Made by a program: the position numbers and the translations under genes. Below, piece after piece: positions 55,601-64,000 of a stretch of 64,000 nt of DNA; position 1 is the first letter of the stretch, and the number at the start of each line of letters is the position of its first letter. Under the pieces are notes generated by a model. The model searched no databases. It was not told where the DNA came from and saw nothing but the letters and a program-made list of their open reading frames with translations. Origin of the DNA: Turnera subulata (Eukaryota > Streptophyta > Magnoliopsida > Malpighiales > Passifloraceae); contig JAKUCV010002880.1 in NCBI GenBank assembly GCA_028386065.3, positions 200,694 through 264,693 of the forward strand, written 5' to 3'.

Positions 55601-58600
55601 TGCAAGTTCTGAACTGTATTTGTTTGGCAAAATTTTTAATTTCTTTCTTGCATATTTAGTGTCGTCAACATCTGGAGCAATTGCTGGAAAGTATTCCAAC
55701 AATGTTTCAGGATAGCAGAACCGCAGAATCAGCCTTTTGTGCAGCAATGAAGGTACTCTTCTCGTCAGGAACCTCTATTTGTTTTGGGCGCTTTCTATGT
55801 TTTTCATAACGTTCCAATAAAAAAACAAGCATATACTTGTGTTTACACCCACTTTCGGCATTGATAGCTATGATAGATGCCCCAATATATGCTTAACACT
55901 GTAAGATCATATGATGTCCTAAATCTATGCATTTGTGAATTTAAAATGATGTACTTTAGAATATCATGTTATTTGAGATTTTTTTGCGGGAACACGTGGG
56001 TTAGTAGGAGTGGGCTGAGGTGATTATGACATTGCTGAAGGGACTGAAGAATAAGTATTGTGGTCACATATGAGCACAGATTTTCTTTCATGTTTAAATT
56101 CTGTTCCATATGTATTCTGATACGTAACATGGTACATGGTTTAGTTACTAGAAGCGTCTAATGGTGATTGATCTGATTCTACATTTTGGAAGTAGATCAA
56201 ATGGGTACAACTTTTTGGGGGGATTAGTTGCATCCTATTTCTACAGCATTCTCTTTGTTAAAACTAAATTGGTGCTCTGTTCTCATCCGTGCATGGAAAA
56301 ATTGACGGTCAAATATATGCATAAAATTTCTACTGTTGCTTATTTCAGGCAGCTTTCTTGGCAATGAAGAGTACTGGTGGGAAGCTTTTGGTATTTCAAT
56401 CAGGCAAGCTCCAAAATCAATACTGAGTTGAATTATCATCGACCAATGTAACTGTGTGATCTTATTTTATTTTGTGCTTGTACAAGTTGGCACCTGCAAT
56501 CAAATCATATTATTTTCCTTAGCACTTCAAATGCTCAGGCTGTCAGGCATATGAATGTAAACAAATAGAGATGTCGCTGTCCCGTACTATTTCAAATTAT
56601 CCCAGTTACCTTATTAATAATCTGGTCATCATTTATGCTACTAAGATTGGAAGTCCGTAAAACCTACTTTCTCCTAGCTGCTAATGTAATAATGCTGTAT
56701 GTCATGAATTGAACTTAAGTTTGGCTTTCGTTTATGAGTTGTAGAGTCTTAGAAACTGTTAAGTGGAAGCAATATGGGTAGGCTTTCTGGCTAGGGGCTT
56801 TATTCCAGCTTAGCAAATTTGGCAAGTTTTTGTAGCAGCTGCTGACTGTTGAATTAAGCCAGTATTCTTGACTTATTCATGGCTGTTCTGCATGAACTGT
56901 ATATCTTGTGTTATTTTCGACTTACTCTCTGGGAATGGATCCTTCTTTAATGTGACGAAGAATCCGCCCTGCACTTACTGAGGGGACTCTTTTCTGCTTA
57001 TTCTTGTCTGAGATTCATTCCTCCTATTTTAGACTCCCTCTCCAACCAGTCTGCCTTATCTGTTTCATAAGTTCAGCTAATTAATATGGTTAATCTGGTC
57101 CAAAGTTGTTGGCCTGAATTAGTTATTATGTTATGCTTTCTACACTTTGCTTGGTTGTTTTTGGTCATGGGGTCTCCTTTTTGTTGCTACCTGTAACAAA
57201 TCTGGTAGCTGATTGATCTATCGAAGGCTTATTATGATTTTGCTATGTTTTCAGTCTTGCCATCCATTGGCATTGGAGCCCTTTCTGCTAGAGAGGCTGA
57301 GGGAAGAAGCAACATCTCAGCAGGGGAGAAGGTATGCATTTTATTCTCTGCATTGTGTTCTTAGTGTTCAGTGTCCTTGCTCTTTTCTTTATTATTTTCT
57401 TTCTTTTGTCCTTTGCACAAGAAAAGCACCAGTTGCTGTTGTTTCCTTTTGCTGTTAAGAATGCCTGTATCTGTTCTCTGTGTTATCCTTCCTTGCCCTA
57501 TGTGTATTTGTGTGTGTGTAGATTATAGGAATATTGGATCTGGTTAGGTTTTTGTCGCTCCATTTTTTAGGATGCTTAAATAAATTGTCAAAGTTTGTAT
57601 TTTTGTTCCTTCCTTTTGTTCGTTTGATACTATTTCTATCATAAGACTTCAAGGACATGTATCAGCTCTAGTTGGCTTAATTTTCTTTACTTTGTAATTT
57701 GTAGAATTAATTTTTCCAACCCTTTTCTGTGATTTATGGGTTCCAGTTAGCTGACTGTTAGTTTTCTGTTATGGGCTGCATTAGTGTATCCTTGTTCTCA
57801 AGACTTTCCATCATTTTCCCTTAAAAAGAAGCATAAAGAGAATATTGACAGCCAATCTGCAAATTGTACAGCGGGATCTTATATCCACCTGTTCTGTCGG
57901 ACTTTTTGTGTTTAATCTACTTTAGAATGTATTTCCAACCCAAGGCTCCTTGGTATTATTGTTTAGATTGTAGATACTAGACTAGCAAGCAGAAGAAACC
58001 AAGCGTTCAAACAGGTGGTTATGTGCCCCCACTGTTTTGTTTCTAATGTTTTATTTTATATTTCGTGTACAGGAGGCCCACAAATTACTTCAACCAGCGG
58101 ACAAAACTTTGAAGGAAATGGCTATTGAATTTGCTGAATATCAGGTGCGTCTTTTAATTACTTTTTTCCCTTTCACTACACATTCTATAAAGATCATAGT
58201 GGTGATATGGTAGGCATTGTAGTTGATAATGTGACTCTTTTTTCTCTTTCTGTTATGTTCCAGGTCTGTGTTGATGTATTTATCACTACCCAGTCTTACG
58301 TGGACATCGCTTCAATCTCTGTCATCCCCAAAACCACAGGAGGGCAGGTATCACTCATTTACTCGAGTGTAGAGTTAATACTGTTTTGTTTTATGATTTC
58401 GCTTTAGCCCTTGAAGTGCCAGCAGTATGACATGATAGTTGTTCCAACAGCAATAACCTAGGTGACAGTTACATATAAGTTATTCTTATTTTTTTAATGC
58501 CCTTCCAAAGAGGTAGCTAGCTTCCTGCAAATTGTAAATGCTGTGGGATCTGTGAATTTTTGGTCCTTATGGGGGGCTACTCTCAGTAGAGTCCTATGAT

Positions 58601-61600
58601 TAGGGCCTACTGTCTCTTGTCTTAATATGCTCACTATTACAATAAAGGTTGGTAAGATTATGTTGTTTTATATTGATCTTTTTCTGATATTCACCTTTGT
58701 AGTTGTGAATCATGTTGCTTCTGCAGATCACATAAGGTTCCTTGCTTTATGTCTGTTGCAAATTTGTTCTACCTACTCTTTATGATCTAGACCTGTATCC
58801 TCTAAGCTTCTCAAGCAAATCGCATACCAAAATATTGATATTTGTTCTCGTCCTTGAAAGTTTTGCTTGTGAGGAAAAGGATACCTGTCTAGCCACCCCA
58901 TTGCATACCATTTGTATCAACTTGGTGCTGTATTTTCTTCATATGTTTCTGCTGACAATTGCCACCATTTTATGTGAATTAGGGCAAAGGCTTTCTTTTA
59001 CACAGTGTAGTGTACTGAGTTCTATTACTGAAATGTGCAGAGTGTAAGTTTCTTTCGGGAAGTAATTACTTTTGGGTTCTTGACTTTTAATATTTCACAT
59101 TCTCTCTCAGGTCTATTATTACTATCCTTTCTCTGCTGTATCTGATACTGCAAAGCTTTACAATGATCTTAGATGGAATGTCACAAGGCCTCAAGGTTTT
59201 GAGGCTGTGATGCGTGTGAGATGCAGCCAGGTATTCCTTTTTTGGATACTATACTTTTTTGGATACCATACTTTTTTCTTCTCTTTTACCTTCTGGGCAT
59301 GAATGTTTTATGGTCTTGAACTTGGAAAATACCAGTAGTTTGATGCCATTTTGTTTCTTTACAGGGGATTCAAGTTCAAGAATACCAAGGAAACTTTTGC
59401 AAGCGCATCCCAACAGATGTTGACCTACCTGGGGTGTGTATATGTTTGTGCAAATATTCACCTTTTATTTTGTCATTAGTCAATAGTAAAAGTTGATTTA
59501 CACAGCATCATCTGAAGTAAAAATATTCTTCCCGTGTGTGGTGATCTTATTGCATTGTTTTTCTGAAGAAGTCTTTATGTATGCTTTGATAGTACCTCAT
59601 TTTCCAAATGTGAGTATAAACATATTCTGAATTATATCTTACAGGGCCCAAAACTAAGCGTATATACAAAAGTATAGAGTTTTGACTAAGTTTATGTCTT
59701 GATCTCTGAAGCTGATTGACTACATATATTCTATTCTATCACACTATGGTCGTTTTATTCCCAGCGATTTTTTATTTCTTTGCTAGCTGTTAACGATCTT
59801 TCATCTTGTGCAGATTGACTGTGACAAAACTATCATGGTGACATTGAAACATGACGACAAGTTGCAGGATGGCTCAGAATGTGCTTTTCAGGTATGTAGT
59901 GTTTCTTTAGGCGGCTTGCCTCATGGCCATCCAAGTTTATATTGCTGCACATAGAAAAGTAAGGTTCTGTATAGTACAATGGTCAAAGTTGGGCAGAGAT
60001 TAGATATATTACCTTTTTGTATATTGTTGTTGAGTGTTGAGACTTTTCATTCTTGTGTCTAAATTGTCCATTCTGTTGATCAGTGTGCACTACTCTACAC
60101 CACGGTGTATGGCCAAAGAAGAATTCGTGTTGCAACTCTGTCATTGCCATGCACGAACAATTTGAGTAACTTGTTCCGTGTGGCGGACTTGGATACTCAG
60201 TTTGTATGTTTCTTGAAGCAAGGTATATTGAATTGTACTTCCTGCATTTTTTCCTTATTAGTTGAATTGTTTTTATGGTTCCACCTTGTCCTCTGTGTTT
60301 CTTACAAATTGTTTTTTCATTTGAAACTGTCAACATGTTAGCAAATATTACTTGTATATATATGCATAATGGCTTTGTAACAATGAACCAACTTCAGCTT
60401 TGCAGTTTTCTGCACTTTTATTTTTGTTTTCTGAATCTATTCTAGAAGGATGTAGAGGTAATTGTACAACTTCTGACTTTTTCCTACTTGTAATGACTTT
60501 GTAGCTGCAAGTGAAATTCCTACCACCCCGCCTTTGACTATCCGGGAACGGGTGACAAGCTTTTGCATAAATGTTCTGCTAGCGTACCGCAAGTTCTGTG
60601 CAACAGTCTCATCATCGGGACAGCTTATTCTTCCGGAAGCGCTCAAACTTCTTCCTCTCTATACTCTGGGTATATTCTCTCCCACTTCTTCTTTGCTCGA
60701 GTTTATATTGATTTCTTGTCATAGAAATTGAGCTGACATTTTTACTTGCTCAACAGTTTTTGTTTGTTTCTGTTATGTTTTAGTTTCATTAGTTTAATGC
60801 CTGTGAACGAAAACCATATCTAGCAGGTTAGGTAATATACTATTGACAAGTTTCAGGAAAATGTGAATATATCAATACGTTTGGTAGTTGTGAGTTAGTT
60901 GAATGAGCTTCTTTTTCAGTTTTTATAAAAATTGTCAGTTAGGCCTCAAGTCTTACAACAATTTGGCTATATTTCTTATGCCACCGGTACCATATTATCA
61001 TTTCTTTCATGCATGGTCCAATGGATTATTCTGGAAAACGGAAATAAGAAAGAACAATCTTGTCTTTTTGATCCACAAGAACAATCTCTTTCAATGAATG
61101 TTAAAAATGACGATGCCAATCGAGTACTGAAATTTTTTGGCTTCTTTTGTTTCTATCAGCTTTAACTAAAAGTACAGGATTGCGGCTTGATGGGAGAATA
61201 GATGATCGTTCTTTTTGGATTAGTTATGTTTCCTCAGTTTCCATTCCTTTAGCAATCCCACTGGTGTACCCGAGGATGATACCAATCCATGACCTTGATT
61301 CACAGGCATGAGTTACATTATCAGTTTGTCCTTTTTAGTACATTAAATTCGGCCATAACTTATGAAACCATTTTTATGATTGACAGGAAGGGGATGCATC
61401 CATTATTCCTCCTGCACTTCCACTCTCTAGTGAACATGTGAGTGAGAATGGAATTTATCTTCTTGAGGATGGTCAGGATGGTTTAGTATATATTGGGAGC
61501 TCAGTTGATTCAGATATCTTGGTAAAACTGTTTGGCATTTCCTCTGCTGCTGAACTCCCTAATCAGGTATTTCCGCTCTCCTATCGAAATTCTTTCTTGG

Positions 61601-62399
61601 GGCATGGCTTTACATGTTCCAAAGGATGAGCTTGTATAGAACTAAGGCACTAGCAAAGATCTTTACTACTGGAATTATTATGTTAAATTTAACTCACGGA
61701 ACCTGATTGGTAACCATATTTGGAGGAGGAAATCAATGTTGAAAACTTAACATTCTTTATGATTCCTAAGCACTCAAAGGGCCAATAGAACTCATGTGTT
61801 GATTTCTATATATACAGATAAATGGTTATTTGATCCAGCGATTTTTGGACTTTGTGCAAGTTATATGCATTTAAATGATGCATTGGCTTGCGTATTCTGT
61901 CATTTAACTTTATGTACCCCAACTTAATTATTTTTTCTTCATCAGTTTGTCCTGAAGCAGTTTGACAATCCATTGTCAAAGAGGTTAAATGATGTGGTGA
62001 ATGAGATTCGGCGCCAAAGATGTTCTTACCTTCGGTATGGCCAATAGTTGACTAAAACATTTTTGGTTGCAAAAGTCCATTACATATATATTTTTTATTT
62101 ATGCAAATGGTTTTTATTGCAGCTTATCTTTGTGCAAGAAAGGAGATCCATCAGGTTAGTTTCTTGGATCCACCCTTTGTAATTACAAATAAGGGAATTA
62201 TTATCCCGATGAACTGCCAGGATGTAAGTAACATATTCCAGAATTGATAAGATTGCGGTTGTTGCTCACCTTTTTTTCTTTGGCAGGACTGCTTTTCTTC
62301 TCCCATTTGGTTGAAGACAAAGTCCCTACAGGGGGTCTCTCTTATGTCGAGTTTCTGGTACATGTACACCGGCAAATCCAGAACAAAATGTCCTCATGA
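49666..62399 (+). CDS. SEC24: COPII coat cargo-binding subunit SEC24 (1075 aa)
   Basis: 24 coding exons: 49666-50463, 51753-51980, 52096-52170, 52290-52388, 52734-52845, 53201-53328, 53451-53570, 53862-53939, 55451-55528, 55660-55752, 56349-56403, 57255-57331, 58073-58144, 58264-58347, 59111-59230, 59365-59433, 59814-59891, 60084-60222, 60505-60669, 61160-61305, 61387-61566, 61946-62034, 62123-62154, 62287-62399. With SEC23 it forms the inner coat of vesicles leaving the ER and picks cargo. A Pro/Gly/Gln-rich disordered N-terminus of about 350 residues precedes the zinc finger (CSRC, CNFC: Cys412, 415, 434, 437), the trunk ([41 protein letters not shown]), the beta-barrel and helical part ([31 protein letters not shown]) and the gelsolin-like end ([27 protein letters not shown]). 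The long N-terminus matches plant SEC24B/C. Two introns, after 56403 and 61305, have GC donors. Confidence 0.95.
50932..51040 (+). other. Long-stem hairpin in SEC24 intron 1 (candidate small-RNA precursor)
   Basis: 50932-50956 (GATATCCCCCTGACTGAGAG plus ATGCT) is the reverse complement of 51016-51040 with one G:U pair; the next base outward also pairs. The 59-base loop can fold further (AGCAA at 50964 with TTGCT at 51006; ACAT/ATGT inside). Total about 110 nt. I do not match it to a known miRNA family. It could instead be a small foldback element. Confidence 0.4.
54804..54873 (-). repeat. tRNA-like sequence, probable SINE remnant
   Basis: On the minus strand TAGTTTAATGG (54861-54851) fits a pol III A box and AGACTCGAATTTG (54824-54812) approximates a B box at tRNA spacing, with a CTCTT/AAGAG arm between. 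The loop lacks the T before the anticodon, and the acceptor ends do not pair well, so it is not a working tRNA. An A-rich run follows at about 54785. In SEC24 intron 8. Confidence 0.4.
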
Positions 62400-64000
62400 T
62401 TTTGCACATCTTCCTCTTGGACGAGTTTTTATCAGCCCCATGTAACGGCAATATTGATTTCAAAGTACAATCAGAGCATCTTTCATACGCTACTCCAGAG
62501 TCACAATGGTCGTTTCTTATTTATGGAAATCAAGCCAGGATGAATTCTTTCTCCTACGAGCTCTCTTGAAGTAGGGTTGTGGATCAATAGGGCGGCGGAC
62601 GGCAATAATAAGACTACAGGGATTGGATTGCTGTGTTGCTCCTTCCTCATCCTCTTGACTTTTAATTTTATTTTAATCATGTTTCTGGTCTACTGTAACA
62701 ATCCTCAAATCTCCCCTCCTCATTTGGATGGTGGTGGTAGACAACGAACAGATGCTTGAGAGTTGGTGGTGGCAAACAGCACCATAAGCACTCTTGTAGT
62801 GGTGAGAGAGAATGTAAAAACAATTTTTGTTGTAACTCTACACATTTTGTTTAGTGTATACATTGCATAAGGCCACTTTAACGCGTAGTTCTATTTGGTT
62901 TCGTATTTTTTAAGAACAGGAATATTTTGGTTTGGTAGGCCTCGCCTTCCCCTTCTCTTGTTCTTTGTATTTGAAGAAAATGAAATGTGTAGGCCCCGCC
63001 TTCCCCTTCTCTTGTTCTTTGTTTTATCACCAGGCAGTATATGTTTTATTTAGACTTGATCTTATTTTCCTAGTGCATAGGCAAACAAGGGCTCTATGCT
63101 TGTGCATATTTTCCATGATATTTTACTCTCTTTTTCGTCCAATACATAACATATCATTAAACTTAAAACATAGCATGCATAGTAGACACTTGAACAGAGC
63201 AACCAAATTGAAACAGCCATGAAAAATGAGCCTAATAAAAGCATTAAGAACACCATAGGTTCCTAAAACTCCATAAATATGAAAATGAACATGACTGAAA
63301 AATGCCCAGGGCCAGATAAGACCGCTCCATCCATGTTCCATTTTCTCACAGAAAAGGCTACACAAGGATTGAACCCAAATGAGCACATGTTGCAACCAGA
63401 AAAACCACCAAACTAGGTAGGGCTTGATATTGTATTGTACTTATAAGGCAAAAATAACAGATGAGATTATTAGATCCACATCAAAAGTATATTGGTGATT
63501 CAAAACTATAACCATAGAGCTAAAATACTTTTTCCTTAAGATATATACCTTTTTTTTTTTTTTTCCTCAATTCGGTATCTCCAGCTTTGCCTCTTAGAAA
63601 TATACTTTAATAGTTTAATTACCGCATGCTGTCAATTGTTGTCATAAAAATATGGAGGGAGTTCTCGAGGTACGCAACAAGGTTGCCAAGCCTATTCCTA
63701 CAAAAAGGCTGAAAGAGGAGGTAATGAAGAAACATGTTGGATTTGGTTAAAGACGCTCAATAACATTCAGGAATCCTATGATGGGGGCCGGGACGTTAAT
63801 ATCCGTGTGTAGGGTGAATATTCGGGAATTTGGATTGGAATGTTTGATTTTCGGTATGGAATTCGGGATCCCAAAACTGTCAAAATCTGTCAAAATCTTT
63901 ATCCATACTAAATTCCAAATTTCAATATCCTGAATTCTAAATTCCTGAATTTTAATTTGGATAATTTGGGATAGTTCTAATCATCCCGAATTTATTACAT
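62400..64000. other. SEC24 3' UTR and intergenic end of window
   Basis: The SEC24 3' UTR runs to about 62850. 62936-62968 and 62990-63022 are 33-bp direct repeats (TAGGCC.CGCCTTCCCC...) with one difference. The last 200 bases are AT-rich with partial inverted repeats (GGAATTTGGATTGGAAT against ATTCCAAATTTC) and may be part of a transposon that continues beyond the window. No gene recognised. Confidence 0.55.

Overview
This is nuclear DNA of a flowering plant, most likely a eudicot. Genes are split by many short AT-rich introns, intergenic DNA is AT-rich, LTR retrotransposons are nested, and the proteins (plastid rubredoxin, DC1, GeBP/STK, cytosolic OAS-TL, XRN4, plant-type SEC24) are plant families. 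I cannot name the species from sequence alone.

Layout. 1-16687 is a nest of two related Ty3/gypsy elements. The outer, older one is a minus-strand chromovirus of Tekay/Del type (16687 down to 8165 and continuing left of the window) with a wrecked gag-pol. Its 3' LTR is interrupted by a younger plus-strand element (1-8164) with 3.28-kb LTRs and a 2.44-kb interior. That interior has no gag-pol, only a 12-codon gag start relic and two short genes on the opposite strand, each with its own TATA box and AATAAA. This element is the most unusual object in the window. 17250-18870 is a 1.6-kb poly(A)-tailed retroposon carrying a DUF4283-type ORF, bounded by perfect 15-bp target-site duplications.

From 19.9 kb the window is genic: a double-length DC1 zinc-finger gene (+, 19942-23284), cytosolic O-acetylserine (thiol)lyase (-, 26844-24250), an adenylate kinase pseudogene (-, 30788-29390) next to an LTR remnant (31150-31960), the 5'-3' exoribonuclease XRN4 (+, 33419-41941), a plastid rubredoxin of the RBD1 type (-, 44581-43952), a single-exon GeBP/STK transcription regulator (+, 45912-47144) and the COPII coat subunit SEC24 (+, 49666-62399).

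I resolved exon structures by reading splice sites and checking phase. OAS-TL gives 325 aa, XRN4 956 aa, SEC24 1075 aa and DC1 840 aa, all with uninterrupted reading frames. The host genes act in unrelated processes: cysteine synthesis, mRNA decay, photosystem II assembly, transcription and ER export. There are no operons and no sign of a functional cluster. Other points of note are two GC-AG introns and a 26-bp-stem hairpin in SEC24, and TSD-flanked poly(A) micro-insertions whose ends resemble the tail of the 17.2-kb retroposon.
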